A stretch of DNA of 64,000 bases from Streptomyces sp. Tu 3180 (GTDB lineage: Bacteria > Actinomycetota > Actinomycetes > Streptomycetales > Streptomycetaceae). The position numbers and the translations under genes are program-made. Below, in pieces: positions 21,301 through 29,627 of the stretch. The notes beneath the pieces are model-generated. The model made no database searches, was not told the origin of the DNA, and worked only from the letters and a program-made list of their open reading frames with translations. The stretch's first letter is position 1. Each line of letters starts with the position of its first letter. Location: contig NZ_WOXS01000002.1 in the NCBI RefSeq assembly GCF_009852415.1, positions 6,054,001 through 6,118,000 of the forward strand, read 5' to 3'.

Positions 21301-23317
21301 GGTCGTCCGGGACGTGGCCGCAGGCCTCGCGCTGCTCGGCGAGGTAGGACAGGACGTTGTCCGCGGCCCAGGCGTCCAGCCCCGCCGCGAGGAGCCGCAG
21401 GCGGGCGTCCTCCTCGGAGAGCGAGCCGACCTCGCGCAGGAAGGCGCCCACCGCGCGGCCCAGCTCCAGCGGGCGGCCCAGCTGATCGCCCTTCCAGAAC
21501 GGCAGCCGGCCCGGCACCCCCGGCGCCGGGGAGACCAGGACGCGGTCGCGCGTGATGTCCTCGATGCGCCAGGAACTGGTGCCGAGCGTGAAGACGTCGC
21601 CCACGCGGGACTCGTACACCATCTCCTCGTCGAGCTCGCCGACCCGTCCGCCGCCCTTCTTGGGGTCGGCGCCCGCGAGGAACACCCCGAACAGGCCCCG
21701 GTCGGGGATCGTGCCCCCGGAGGTGACGGCGAGGCGCTGGGCCCCCGGACGGCCGGTGATCGCGCCCGTGACCCGGTCCCACACCACGCGCGGACGCAGC
21801 TCCGCGAAGGCGTCGGACGGGTACCGGCCGGCGAGCATGTCCAGGACGCCCGTGAAGGCGGACTCGGGCAGCGAGGCGAAGGGCGCGGCCCGGCGGACCG
21901 TGGCGAGCAGGTCGTCGAACTGCCAGGTGTCCATGGCCGTCATCGCGACCAGTTGCTGGGCCAGGACGTCCAGGGGGTTGGCGGGGACCTTCAGGGACTC
22001 GATGGCGCCCGCGCGCATCCGCTCGGTGACCACGGCCGCCTGCACGAGGTCGCCCCGGTACTTCGGGAACACCACGCCCGTGGAGACCGCGCCCACCTGG
22101 TGCCCCGCGCGGCCGACGCGCTGGAGACCGGAGGCCACGGACGGCGGCGACTCGACCTGGACCACCAGGTCGACGGCGCCCATGTCGATGCCCAGCTCCA
22201 GGCTGGAGGTGGCGACCACCGCGGGCAGCCGGCCCGCCTTGAGGTCCTCCTCCACCAGGGCGCGCTGCTCCTTGGACACCGAACCGTGGTGGGCGCGGGC
22301 GATGACCGCGGGCGCGCCCTGGGCCGCCCCGGAACCGCCCATCAGCTCGGCGGGGGAGTGGTGCTCGTCCAGGGGCTCGCCGGTGGCCCGCTCGTAGGCG
22401 ATCTCGTTGAGCCGGTTGCACAGGCGCTCGGCGAGGCGCCGGGAGTTCGCGAACACGATCGTCGAGCGGTGGGACTGGACCAGGTCGGTGATCCGCTCCT
22501 CGACGTGCGGCCAGATCGACGGGCGTTCGGCGCCCTCCGAGCCGTCGGCGACCGGGGAGCCGCCCAGCTCTCCCAGGTCCTCGACCGGCACCACGACGGA
22601 GAGGTCGAACTCCTTGCCCGACTCCGGCTGGACGATCTCCACCTTCCGGCGGGGGGAGAGGAAGCGGGCGACCTCGTCGACCGGGCGGACGGTCGCCGAG
22701 AGGCCGATGCGGCGGGCCGGCCCGGGCAGCAGTTCGTCCAGCCGCTCGAGGGACAGCGCGAGGTGCGCCCCGCGCTTGGTGCCGGCGACCGCGTGCACCT
22801 CGTCCAGGATCACCGTCTCCACGCCCGTCAGCGCGTCGCGCGCGGCCGACGTCAGCATCAGGAACAGCGACTCGGGGGTGGTGATCAGGATGTCCGGCGG
22901 GCGGGTGGGCAGGGCGCGGCGCTCGGCGGGCGGGGTGTCGCCGGAGCGGATCCCGACCTTCACCTCCGGCTCGGGCAGGCCCAGGCGCACGGACTCCTGC
23001 CGGATGCCGGTCAGCGGGCTGCGGAGGTTGCGCTCGACGTCGACGGCCAGGGCCTTGAGGGGGGAGACGTACAGGACGCGGCAGCGTTTCCTCGGGTCGG
23101 CGGGCGGGGGCGTGGAGGCCAGCTGGTCCAGGGCCGCGAGGAAGGCGGCCAGGGTCTTCCCGGAACCGGTGGGGGCGACCACCAGCACGTCCGAGCCCTC
23201 CCGGATGGCCCGCCACGCGCCGGCCTGGGCGGCGGTGGGCGCGGAGAAAGCCCCCGTGAACCAGCCGCGGGTCGCGGGGGAGAAGCCGTCCAGTGCGCGG
23301 TGCGGATCACTGACCAT
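18392..23317 (-). CDS. lhr: Lhr-type large ATP-dependent helicase
   Basis: A 1,641-residue superfamily 2 helicase of the Lhr-long class, a DNA repair/recombination translocase. Residues ~20-430 form the DEAD/DEAH core: Walker A VVAPTGSGKTLAAF, motif II LDEVHAVAG, a TSSLELGIDMG motif and QRVGRAGHQVG as motif VI. A winged-helix/Lhr core follows to ~870, then the long Lhr-CTD with further winged-helix segments to the C-terminus (~1420-1560 is Gly/Ser/Pro-rich). The start at 23317 (MVSDPHRALDGF) was chosen because the frame stays open far upstream into the divergent araC gene without coding character. CACGAT lies 6 nt before it. It is upstream of the Nei-type glycosylase. Confidence 0.92.
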   Translation of the reverse strand: MVSDPHRALDGFSPATRGWFTGAFSAPTAAQAGAWRAIREGSDVLVVAPTGSGKTLAAFLAALDQLASTPPPADPRKRCRVLYVSPLKALAVDVERNLRSPLTGIRQESVRLGLPEPEVKVGIRSGDTPPAERRALPTRPPDILITTPESLFLMLTSAARDALTGVETVILDEVHAVAGTKRGAHLALSLERLDELLPGPARRIGLSATVRPVDEVARFLSPRRKVEIVQPESGKEFDLSVVVPVEDLGELGGSPVADGSEGAERPSIWPHVEERITDLVQSHRSTIVFANSRRLAERLCNRLNEIAYERATGEPLDEHHSPAELMGGSGAAQGAPAVIARAHHGSVSKEQRALVEEDLKAGRLPAVVATSSLELGIDMGAVDLVVQVESPPSVASGLQRVGRAGHQVGAVSTGVVFPKYRGDLVQAAVVTERMRAGAIESLKVPANPLDVLAQQLVAMTAMDTWQFDDLLATVRRAAPFASLPESAFTGVLDMLAGRYPSDAFAELRPRVVWDRVTGAITGRPGAQRLAVTSGGTIPDRGLFGVFLAGADPKKGGGRVGELDEEMVYESRVGDVFTLGTSSWRIEDITRDRVLVSPAPGVPGRLPFWKGDQLGRPLELGRAVGAFLREVGSLSEEDARLRLLAAGLDAWAADNVLSYLAEQREACGHVPDDRTIVVERFRDELGDWRVVVHSPFGAQVHAPWALALGARLSERYGMDAQVMHADDGIVLRLPDADLMGLDLLDQEPVQAGAEYDADRAPVGAADVVFDKGEVDRVVTDQVGGSALFASRFRECAARALLLPRRSPGRRTPLWQQRQRASQLLQVAGEFGSFPIVLEAVRECLQDVFDVPGLIELMGDLESRKVRLVEVTTPEPSPFARSLLFGYVAQFLYEGDSPLAERRAAALSLDSRLLAELLGQAELRELLDAEVLTELERELQWLTEDRRVKDAEGVADLLRLLGPLTEAELAERGAEPQWARELASARRAIRVRIAGADHWAAVEDAGRLRDALGTALPVGVPEAFTEPVKDPLGDLLARYARTHGPFTSATAAARFGLGVAVTEGALQRLAAAGRIVQGEFHPAGIGQEWCDAAVLRRLRRRSLAALRHELEPVPPAALAQFLPQWQHIGKGHALRGVDGLVRAIEQLQGAPVPASALEKLVLPSRVVDYTPAMLDELTAAGEVVWAGAGSLPGKDGWVSLYLADAAPLLLPPPHPLEPTALHRSVLDALSGGYGLFFRQIADQVRATTHPEATDPQLSDALWDLAWSGRLTNDTLAPLRSLLGSGRTAGSTAHRAKRSVPRGRYGSLTAAARTASRTGPPTVAGRWSLLPDQETDPTVRAHALARTLLDRHGVVTRGAVSAEGVEGGFSAMYRVLSAFEETGQARRGYVVEGLGAAQFAMDGAVDRLRAVANARERGEAPPLPGAAGGGAPGPFDGGSGPFAAHGFASRTDGAHETASGHDGFPGSGDALSPSPSPGDYVSPRDIAPQAPPPWWNGGRASYDPFTGRPAGRTAASRAVVLAAADPASAYGAALAWPEPPTGAGHKPGRKAGSLVVLVDGELTLYMERGGKTLLAWPADLDGEPAGDPRLPAAAEALAAAARAGSLGTVTVERVNGASALTSPLGTLLEAAGFVATPRGLRLRA

Positions 23318-23411
23318 GCGTCCATCGTGCACCCGGGGACTGACAGCGGGGCCGAGCCGGGGGACGGGGCGCCGTCCGCCCTTCGGTCCGGGAGGCCGGG
23401 GCAGGGGCAGA

Positions 23412-23435
23412 GGCCGGGGCCGGGGCCGGGGCCGC
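23412..23435. repeat. GGCCGG hexamer repeat
   Basis: Four tandem GGCCGG-like units in the 132-bp gap between divergent lhr and the AraC gene, ending 3 bp before the AraC gene's candidate -10 box. Confidence 0.6.
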
Positions 23436-23449
23436 GTGACAATGGCCGT

Positions 23450-24445
23450 ATGGCGGAATCGGGCGGGGAGCGCGCGCGGCACTGGCAGTACGCCGAACTG
23501 CCCGGTGTCGATCTGTTGCGCGCCCGGTACATACGGAAGACGTTCGCACGGCACACCCACGAGCACTTCGTGATCGCCGCCATCGCCGACGGGGTGGAGG
23601 TCTTCCACCACGGCGGGGGCGACCAGTACGCGGGCGCCGGGGCCCTCGCGCTGGTGAACCCGGACACCCCGCACACCGGGCGGGCGGGTGTCCCCGAGGG
23701 ATGGCGGTACGGGGCGGTGTACCCGTCACCGGAGGTGGTGGCCGCGATCGCCGCCGAGACCACCACGCTGCGCGGCACGCCGGGTTTCGTGTCGCCGGTG
23801 CTCGACGACCCCTACACGGTCCGCCTCGTGCACCAGGTGCTGCGGGCCACCGACGAGGGCAACGCGCTCGCCGCCGACACCCTGCTCCGGGTCGCCGTGA
23901 CCCGGCTGCTGCGGCTGAACGGCGGGGCGCTGCCGCGCCGGCAGGTGCGGACGGGCGGCGCCCGGACCGCGGCACGCGCGCGTGCCCTGCTGGAGGCGCG
24001 GATGGCCGCACCGCCGACGCTGGAGCAGCTGGCCGGTGAGCTGGGCACCAGCCCGTTCGCCCTGCTGCGCGCCTTCCGGGACGCCTACGGGATGCCACCG
24101 CACACCTGGCTCACCGACGCGCGGGTACGGCGGGCGCGGCGGCTGCTGGACGCGGGGACGGCGCCGTCGGAGGCGGCCGTCGCGGTCGGGTTCACCGACC
24201 AGCCGCACCTGAACCGGCACTTCGCCCGGATCGTCGGCGTGCCCCCGGGCGCGTACCAGCGCGAGCGCAAGAACGTACAAGACGCGCGGCGCGGCCCACT
24301 CGTACCGTCCGGGGCGTGGCAACGGAACAGACAACTCTCACAGACGTCCGGGACGCCGGGGGAGGAAAACCGGACGGCGCCGTCGTACGGGACGCCCTCG
24401 GGGTCGGGATCGCCGTCGGACTCTCCGGGTTCGCCTTCGGCGTGA
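23450..24445 (+). CDS. AraC-family transcriptional regulator, probable regulator of azlCD
   Basis: 331 residues. An N-terminal AraC-type cupin lies at ~15-140 (HTHEHFVIAAIADGVEVFHHGG, LVNPDTPHTG). A C-terminal double HTH spans ~190-280 (PTLEQLAGELGTSPFALLRAFRDAYGMPPHTWL ... VAVGFTDQPHLNRHFARIVGVPPGAY). The fold should end near PPGAYQRERKN (~residue 277). The remaining ~50 residues are Ser/Pro/Gly-rich and read across the start of azlC in another frame for 130 bp. GACAAT lies 6 nt before the ATG, suggesting leaderless initiation. LysR or AraC regulators commonly adjoin azlCD, so amino-acid export control is the inferred role. Confidence 0.85.
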   Translation: MAESGGERARHWQYAELPGVDLLRARYIRKTFARHTHEHFVIAAIADGVEVFHHGGGDQYAGAGALALVNPDTPHTGRAGVPEGWRYGAVYPSPEVVAAIAAETTTLRGTPGFVSPVLDDPYTVRLVHQVLRATDEGNALAADTLLRVAVTRLLRLNGGALPRRQVRTGGARTAARARALLEARMAAPPTLEQLAGELGTSPFALLRAFRDAYGMPPHTWLTDARVRRARRLLDAGTAPSEAAVAVGFTDQPHLNRHFARIVGVPPGAYQRERKNVQDARRGPLVPSGAWQRNRQLSQTSGTPGEENRTAPSYGTPSGSGSPSDSPGSPSA

Positions 24446-25065
24446 CCTCGGCCGGCAGCGGACTCACCCTGCTCCAGACCTGTGTGCTCAGCCTGCTGGT
24501 GTTCACCGGCGCGTCGCAGTTCGCACTGGTGGGGGCGCTGGCGGCCGGCGGAGGCCCGTTCACGGCCGCCGCGGGGGCGCTCTTCCTCGGGGTGCGCAAC
24601 GCGTTCTACGGGCTGCGTCTGTCGCAGGTGCTGGCCCTCCCGCGCACGGTGCGGCCGTTCGCCGCCCAGTGGGTCATCGACGAGACGGCCGCCGTCTCGC
24701 TCGCCCAGCCCGACCGGCGCAGCGCGCGCGTCGGGTTCGTGGTGACCGGGCTCAGCCTGTACCTCCTGTGGAACCTCACGACGCTGCTCGGCGCGCTGGG
24801 CGCCGAGGCCATCGGGGACACCGACGCGTGGGGCCTGGACGCGGCCGGTCCCGCGGTCTTCCTGGCGCTGCTCGCGCCGATGCTGCGGACCGGAACCGAG
24901 CGCACCGTCGCCGGGCTCGCCGTTCTCCTGGGGCTCGGTCTGCTGCCCGTCCTGCCCGCCGGCGTGCCGGTCCTGGTGGCCGCCCTCGCGGCACCGGCCG
25001 TCCTGTGGGCGCGGGGCCGCCGGGAGAGCACACCGCGCGCTGACGTACCGGAGGGGGACCGTTGA
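24316..25065 (+). CDS. azlC: AzlC family branched-chain amino acid exporter, large subunit
   Basis: 249-residue inner-membrane protein of the LIV-E/AzlC family, exporting branched-chain amino acids with AzlD. The family core begins at ~residue 25 (RDALGVGIAVGLSGFAFGVTSAGSGL). Typical motifs follow: FTGASQFALVG, LFLGVRNAFYGL and FAAQWVIDETAAVS. About seven hydrophobic segments are visible. GTG 24316 is preferred because TACCGT lies exactly 7 nt upstream (leaderless type). This start lies inside the 3' end of the araC frame. The azlC stop overlaps the azlD TTG. Confidence 0.85.
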   Translation: MATEQTTLTDVRDAGGGKPDGAVVRDALGVGIAVGLSGFAFGVTSAGSGLTLLQTCVLSLLVFTGASQFALVGALAAGGGPFTAAAGALFLGVRNAFYGLRLSQVLALPRTVRPFAAQWVIDETAAVSLAQPDRRSARVGFVVTGLSLYLLWNLTTLLGALGAEAIGDTDAWGLDAAGPAVFLALLAPMLRTGTERTVAGLAVLLGLGLLPVLPAGVPVLVAALAAPAVLWARGRRESTPRADVPEGDR

Positions 25066-25370
25066 ACATCTGGATCGCGATCGGCGTGACCGCCCTCGGC
25101 TGCTACGCCGTCAAACTGGCCGGGCTGATGGTGCCCGCCGGAGTCCTCGAGCGGCCCCTCGTCAGGCGGCTCGCCGCGCTGCTGCCGGTCGCCCTGCTCG
25201 CCGCCCTGACGGCTCAGCAGACCTTCGCCGACGGCCGGGCGCTGGTGCTGGACGCGCGGGCGGCGGGGGTGGCGGCCGCCGCGGTGGCGCTGGCGCTGCG
25301 CGCTCCGTTCCTGGTTGTCGTCGGGGCGGCCGTGATCGTCACGGCGGGGGTGCGCGCCCTGGGCGGATGA
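25062..25370 (+). CDS. azlD: AzlD family small membrane subunit
   Basis: 102 residues with four hydrophobic stretches (WIAIGVTALGCYAVKLAGLM, LLPVALLAALTAQQTF, a central VAAAAVALAL run and LVVVGAAVIVTAGV). AzlD pairs with AzlC to form the exporter. TTG start at 25062 overlaps the azlC stop (TTGA) with GGAGGGGG 5 nt upstream, so it depends on translational coupling. Confidence 0.85.
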   Translation: MNIWIAIGVTALGCYAVKLAGLMVPAGVLERPLVRRLAALLPVALLAALTAQQTFADGRALVLDARAAGVAAAAVALALRAPFLVVVGAAVIVTAGVRALGG

Positions 25371-25406
25371 GGCGGTCACGGGCCGCCCCCGGCGGCGCTG
25401 TGGGAG

Positions 25407-25434
25407 GGCCCGCGTCCGGACCCGGAGGCGGGCC
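25407..25434. terminator. Possible hairpin between convergent azlD and the toroid-fold gene
   Basis: GGCCCGC (25407-25413) pairs with GCGGGCC (25428-25434) across a 14-nt loop, in the 135-bp convergent gap. Confidence 0.35.
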
Positions 25435-25505
25435 GGGCGGTGTCCTCCCGGTCCTCGGGGCGTGCGGCCCGCATGCTGCGAGGACCGGATCCGCCGGCCT
25501 CGCGG

Positions 25506-26453
25506 TCAGCCGACGGGGCGGCCGTACGCCTCCAGCGTGCGCAGGGCCTCGATCGTCACCACGGGGCGGGCCTCCAGCGCGGGGGCCGGGGCCCACCGGC
25601 GCCAGCGGATGGGCCAGCCGCCGTCCTCCTGCTGCTCGGCCGCGAGGAAGTCGAGGGACCGGGCCATCTCCCCGTCGGTGAACCACGCGCGCGCGAGTGA
25701 GCGCGGTGTTCTCGCGTAGTCGTGCGGGAAGTGGTGCTCGCCCGGGGCGTAACCGGGCGCGACCGGGTACGCGCCGAGGTCGTCCGGGTCGAGCGCCGCG
25801 AGCCGCTGCCTCCGCACCAGGCGGCCCAGCCGCTCGGCGGCGGCCTGCGCGCGCGGGCGGTCGGGGACCCGGTCCAGGAAGGCCACGGCGGCCCGGACCT
25901 CGTACGGATGGGACCTCTCCAGCGACTCGACGGCCCGCCAGCAGAAGTCCGTGGCCCGGAACAGCCAGGCGTGCCACACCTCGTTGCGGTGCAGCAGGCC
26001 CACCACCGGCCCGGTGGCCAGCAACTGGCCGGGCGGGTCGTCCACGACCGGCGCGAAGGGTGCCGTCGGGTAGCCGCGCTGACTGGGGTGGATCGCCGGA
26101 AGCGCGCCGTCCGCCGTCGAGACGGACGTCAGGTAGCGGCACACCCGCTCCGCGCGCCGTCCGTCGCACCGCCCCACGGCGTCCAGCACGTCCAGGGCGC
26201 GGGCGGTGTGCAGCGGCTGGCTGACCGGACCGCGCAGGTCGGGTTCCAGACCGTGGCCGTACCCGCCGTCCTCGTTGCGGTAGGCCTCCAGCGCCGTCTC
26301 CACCGGGTCGGCGGCGCCGCCCCGGAAGAGGTGGGCGAAGAGGCGCTGTTCGAGCACACGCGCGGTGAGCCAGACGAACCGCTCCGCCCGCGCGAGCGGG
26401 CCGTCGTGCGCCGGGGGTGTCGGGGGCGAAGGGGCAGCTCCGGGATCGGCCAT
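25506..26453 (-). CDS. Hypothetical protein with prenyltransferase/squalene-cyclase-like alpha-toroid repeats
   Basis: A 315-residue soluble protein. Repeats with an EDGGYGHG / EDGGWPIRW signature (residues ~60-70 and ~275-285) and the intervening helices suggest an alpha/alpha toroid like terpene cyclases or prenyltransferase beta subunits. I do not see an Asp-rich catalytic DxDD motif, so an enzymatic role is unproven. ATG at 26453 is preceded by TACGGT at 7-nt distance (leaderless type). The frame stays open far upstream but without coding character. Neighbours (azlCD, DUF3046) give no functional clue. Confidence 0.65.
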   Translation of the reverse strand: MADPGAAPSPPTPPAHDGPLARAERFVWLTARVLEQRLFAHLFRGGAADPVETALEAYRNEDGGYGHGLEPDLRGPVSQPLHTARALDVLDAVGRCDGRRAERVCRYLTSVSTADGALPAIHPSQRGYPTAPFAPVVDDPPGQLLATGPVVGLLHRNEVWHAWLFRATDFCWRAVESLERSHPYEVRAAVAFLDRVPDRPRAQAAAERLGRLVRRQRLAALDPDDLGAYPVAPGYAPGEHHFPHDYARTPRSLARAWFTDGEMARSLDFLAAEQQEDGGWPIRWRRWAPAPALEARPVVTIEALRTLEAYGRPVG

Positions 26454-26532
26454 GGGACCGACCGTAGGGCGGAAAGCGGTCCCAGGGGGCTCCCCGGCCC
26501 GGGGCCACCCCCGCACGCGGGATACTGGGGCC

Positions 26533-26727
26533 ATGCGGTTGACGGTCTTCTGGGAGCGGATGGCGGAGCACTTCGGCTCCGGGTACGCCGACACCTTCGC
26601 GCGCGACCACGTCATGTCGGAGCTCGGCGGGCGCACCGTGCACGAGGCGCTGGCGGCCGGCTGGGACGCCAAGGACGTCTGGCAGGTGGTCTGCGCGGTG
26701 ATGGGCGTCCCCCCGGAAAAGCGCTGA
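26533..26727 (+). CDS. DUF3046 small protein
   Basis: 64 residues (MRLTVFWERMAEHFG ... HEALAAGWDAKDVWQVVCAVMGVPPEKR), the complete length of the actinobacterial DUF3046 family typically found near recA. Function unknown. GATACT lies 6 nt before the ATG with no ribosome-binding site, suggesting a leaderless mRNA. It diverges from the toroid-fold gene with 79 bp between starts. Confidence 0.75.
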   Translation: MRLTVFWERMAEHFGSGYADTFARDHVMSELGGRTVHEALAAGWDAKDVWQVVCAVMGVPPEKR

Positions 26728-26786
26728 TCGTCACAGAGATCGACCGGGGGCGGACGGCCGGCGGGGGCGTGGGCCAGACTTGCTCC

Positions 26787-28049
26787 GTGGCACCCACTGA
26801 TGAAACCGGGCAGGCAGCCCTGCACACCTCCACGCCGGGCACCCCGCCGCCCGCCGGTCCTCCGGCGGACCCGGTGGCCGGGCCGGGCAGCCGCATGCCG
26901 CGCTGGCTGCCGCGCGCCATGGTGCTCGCCCTCGCCCTGGTCGCCGTGTTCCAGCTGGGCAGCTGGGCCTTCCACCAGCTCACCGGCCTCCTGATCAACG
27001 TCCTCATCGCGTTCTTCCTGGCGCTCGCCGTCGAACCCGCGGTGAGCTGGATGGCCGCGCGCGGGGTGCGCCGGGGGCTGGGCACCTTCCTGGTCTTCCT
27101 GACGGTGCTGATCGCGGCGGCGGGTTTCGTCACGCTGCTCGGTTCCATGCTGGCGGGACAGATCATCAAGATCGTCGAGGACTTCCCGGACTACCTCGAC
27201 TCCGTCATCAACTGGGTCAACACGCACTTCCACACCGAGCTGCGGCGGGTGGACATCCAGGAGGGCCTGCTGCGCTCCGACTGGCTGCGCAACTACGTGC
27301 AGAACAGCGCCACCGGTGTCCTGGACGTCTCCGCGCAGGTCCTCGGCGGTCTCTTCCAACTGCTGACCGTCGCCCTGTTCTCGTTCTACTTCGCCGCCGA
27401 CGGCCCGCGGCTGCGGCGCACCATCTGCTCCGTCCTGCCGCCCGCCCGCCAGGCCGAGGTGCTGCGCGCGTGGGAGATCGCCGTGAACAAGACCGGCGGC
27501 TACCTGTACTCGCGGGGACTGATGGCGCTGGTCTCCGGCCTGGCGCACTACGTATTGCTGGAGATCCTCGAAGTGCCCTACGCGCCCGTGCTCGCGGTGT
27601 GGGTGGGCCTGGTGTCGCAGTTCATCCCCACCATCGGCACCTACCTCGCGGGCGCCCTGCCCATGCTGATCGCCTTCGCGGTCGACCCCTGGTACGCGCT
27701 GTGGGTGCTGGTCTTCGTGGTGATCTACCAGCAGTTCGAGAACTACGTGCTGCAGCCCAAGCTGACCTCCAAGACCGTCGACATCCACCCGGCGGTCGCC
27801 TTCGGCTCGGTCGTCGCGGGCACCGCACTGCTCGGCGCCGTCGGCGCGCTGATCGCCATCCCCGCGATCGCCACCCTCCAGGCGTTCCTCGGCGCTTACG
27901 TGAAGCGGTACGACGTCACGGACGACCCCCGTGTGCACGGCCACCGCAGTTCCGGCCGCGGGCCGGGGCTCATCACGCGCACCCGGCGCCTGTGGATCCG
28001 CCGGCCGGGGGCGCCGGGCGCCCGGGGCGAGGGCACCGGGGCCGGCTGA
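26787..28049 (+). CDS. AI-2E/PerM family membrane transporter
   Basis: A 420-residue polytopic protein of the AI-2E exporter superfamily. Residues ~1-40 are Pro/Gly-rich. Paired membrane helices follow at ~45-95 (LINVLIAFFLALAVEPAVSWM). A soluble segment lies at ~125-185. A C-terminal bundle holds the family hallmarks FIPTIGTYLAGALPMLIAF and IYQQFENYVLQPKL. The substrate cannot be predicted: members export autoinducer-2 or act as Na+/H+ antiporters. The basic, disordered C-terminal tail (~385-420) ends inside a three-copy tandem DNA repeat. GTG 26787 has CAGACT 6 nt upstream. Confidence 0.85.
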   Translation: MAPTDETGQAALHTSTPGTPPPAGPPADPVAGPGSRMPRWLPRAMVLALALVAVFQLGSWAFHQLTGLLINVLIAFFLALAVEPAVSWMAARGVRRGLGTFLVFLTVLIAAAGFVTLLGSMLAGQIIKIVEDFPDYLDSVINWVNTHFHTELRRVDIQEGLLRSDWLRNYVQNSATGVLDVSAQVLGGLFQLLTVALFSFYFAADGPRLRRTICSVLPPARQAEVLRAWEIAVNKTGGYLYSRGLMALVSGLAHYVLLEILEVPYAPVLAVWVGLVSQFIPTIGTYLAGALPMLIAFAVDPWYALWVLVFVVIYQQFENYVLQPKLTSKTVDIHPAVAFGSVVAGTALLGAVGALIAIPAIATLQAFLGAYVKRYDVTDDPRVHGHRSSGRGPGLITRTRRLWIRRPGAPGARGEGTGAG

Positions 28050-28101
28050 CGGGGTGAGGGCACCGGGCCGACGACGGGGCGAGGCACCGGGGCCGGCTGA
28101 C
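28024..28101. repeat. Three tandem ~26-bp repeats spanning the permease stop codon
   Basis: Units at 28024-28050, 28051-28075 and 28076-28101 share GGGGYGAGG and CACCGGG. The first contains the permease stop, so the gene's 3' tail appears to have been duplicated in tandem. The rest of the 453-bp gap before recA (28050-28502) holds GC-rich sequence without recognisable genes and then the recA promoter. Confidence 0.75.
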
Positions 28102-28311
28102 GGAGAGGTGGTGCCGTACCGCCCCCGGGAAGCCCGCGCGGCACTGCCCCGGGGGCCCGGAGCGTCTGTCGTCTCACGGTCCAGCCGCGTCCGGCGCCCT
28201 CCCGCCCGTGTGCCGGGGACACCGCGGCCGGGGGCGCGGGACCGCGGCGCCACGGGGGCCGCGGTGCTCCGCGGTGGTGCCGGACGGCGGCGCGAGTCCC
28301 GTGTGGCGCGC

Positions 28312-28341
28312 TTGACACGAAAATCGAACATCCATTCTCAT
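28312..28341 (+). promoter_or_regulatory. recA promoter with SOS box
   Basis: TTGACA at 28312-28317 is followed 18 bp later by TCTCAT (28336-28341). The actinobacterial/Bacillus-type SOS box GAACATCCATTC (28326-28337; consensus GAAC-N4-GTTC with one mismatch) fills the spacer, so LexA binding would block RNA polymerase. Confidence 0.75.
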
Positions 28342-28502
28342 GAAGGTGCCGGCGGGGCTCGACGGCGGGCGGTCTGTCCCGATTCAACGGGGGATGTGCC
28401 CGAGTTGTCCACAGGCCGGACGTGCGTCGGGACGCGTTGTCAGTGGCAGGCGTTAGCGTTTTTGACGTGAAGCGATCGACTCAAGCAAACCGGGTGGAAC
28501 CC

Positions 28503-29624
28503 ATGGCAGGAACCGACCGCGAGAAGGCGCTCGACGCCGCGCTCGCACAGATTGAACGGCAATTCGGCAAGGGCGCGGTCATGCGCATGGGCGAGCGGTC
28601 GAAGGAGCCCATCGAGGTCATCCCGACCGGGTCGACCGCGCTCGACGTGGCCCTCGGCGTCGGCGGCCTGCCGCGCGGCCGTGTGGTGGAGATCTACGGA
28701 CCGGAGTCCTCCGGTAAGACGACCCTGACCCTGCACGCGGTGGCGAACGCCCAGAAGGCCGGCGGCCAGGTGGCCTTCGTGGACGCGGAGCACGCCCTCG
28801 ACCCCGAGTACGCGAAGAAGCTCGGCGTCGACATCGACAACCTGATCCTGTCCCAGCCGGACAACGGCGAGCAGGCCCTGGAGATCGTGGACATGCTGGT
28901 CCGCTCCGGCGCCCTCGACCTCATCGTCATCGACTCCGTCGCGGCACTCGTCCCGCGCGCGGAGATCGAGGGCGAGATGGGTGACAGTCACGTGGGTCTG
29001 CAGGCCCGCCTGATGAGCCAGGCCCTGCGGAAGATCACCAGCGCGCTCAACCAGTCCAAGACCACCGCGATCTTCATCAACCAGCTCCGCGAGAAGATCG
29101 GCGTGATGTTCGGCTCCCCGGAGACCACCACCGGTGGCCGGGCGCTGAAGTTCTACGCCTCGGTGCGCATCGACATCCGCCGCATCGAGACCCTGAAGGA
29201 CGGCACCGAGGCGGTCGGCAACCGCACGCGCTGCAAGGTCGTCAAGAACAAGGTGGCGCCGCCCTTCAAGCAGGCCGAGTTCGACATCCTCTACGGCCAG
29301 GGCATCAGCCGCGAGGGCGGTCTGATCGACATGGGCGTGGAGCACGGCTTCGTCCGCAAGGCCGGTGCCTGGTACACGTACGAGGGCGACCAGCTCGGCC
29401 AGGGCAAGGAGAACGCCCGCAACTTCCTGAAGGACAACCCCGACCTCGCCAACGAGATCGAGAAGAAGATCAAGGAGAAGCTGGGCGTCGGGGTGCGGCC
29501 CGAGGAGCCCGCCGCCGAGCCGGGCACGGGCGCCGCGGACTCCGCCGCCCCGGCCGAGGCGGCCGCGGTGCCGGCCCCGGCGGTCAAGGCCGGCAAGTCC
29601 AAGGCCGCGGCGGCCAAGAGCTGA
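28503..29624 (+). CDS. recA: Recombinase RecA
   Basis: A 373-residue recombinase that loads on single-stranded DNA, drives strand exchange and stimulates LexA self-cleavage. Walker A is GPESSGKT (~66-73). The VIDSVAALVPRAEI and QALRKITSALNQSKTTAIFINQLREKIGVMFG segments are intact. The C-terminal tail (~335-373) is an Ala/Pro/Lys-rich streptomycete extension instead of an acidic tail. Start ATG 28503 gives the conserved MAGTDREKALDAALAQIERQFGKG N-terminus, although the frame stays open upstream to 28422. recX begins 3 nt after the stop. Regulation by LexA is supported by the upstream SOS box. Confidence 0.97.
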   Translation: MAGTDREKALDAALAQIERQFGKGAVMRMGERSKEPIEVIPTGSTALDVALGVGGLPRGRVVEIYGPESSGKTTLTLHAVANAQKAGGQVAFVDAEHALDPEYAKKLGVDIDNLILSQPDNGEQALEIVDMLVRSGALDLIVIDSVAALVPRAEIEGEMGDSHVGLQARLMSQALRKITSALNQSKTTAIFINQLREKIGVMFGSPETTTGGRALKFYASVRIDIRRIETLKDGTEAVGNRTRCKVVKNKVAPPFKQAEFDILYGQGISREGGLIDMGVEHGFVRKAGAWYTYEGDQLGQGKENARNFLKDNPDLANEIEKKIKEKLGVGVRPEEPAAEPGTGAADSAAPAEAAAVPAPAVKAGKSKAAAAKS

Positions 29625-29627
29625 CCC

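Noticed and set aside
21242..23449. Upstream in-frame extension of the AraC gene across lhr
   Set aside because: Low-complexity translation with no AraC homology before 23450; it is antisense to the Lhr helicase.
23318..23674. N-terminal extension of Lhr beyond 23317
   Set aside because: It lies antisense to the AraC coding region, and the helicase N-terminus starts naturally at MVSDPHRAL.
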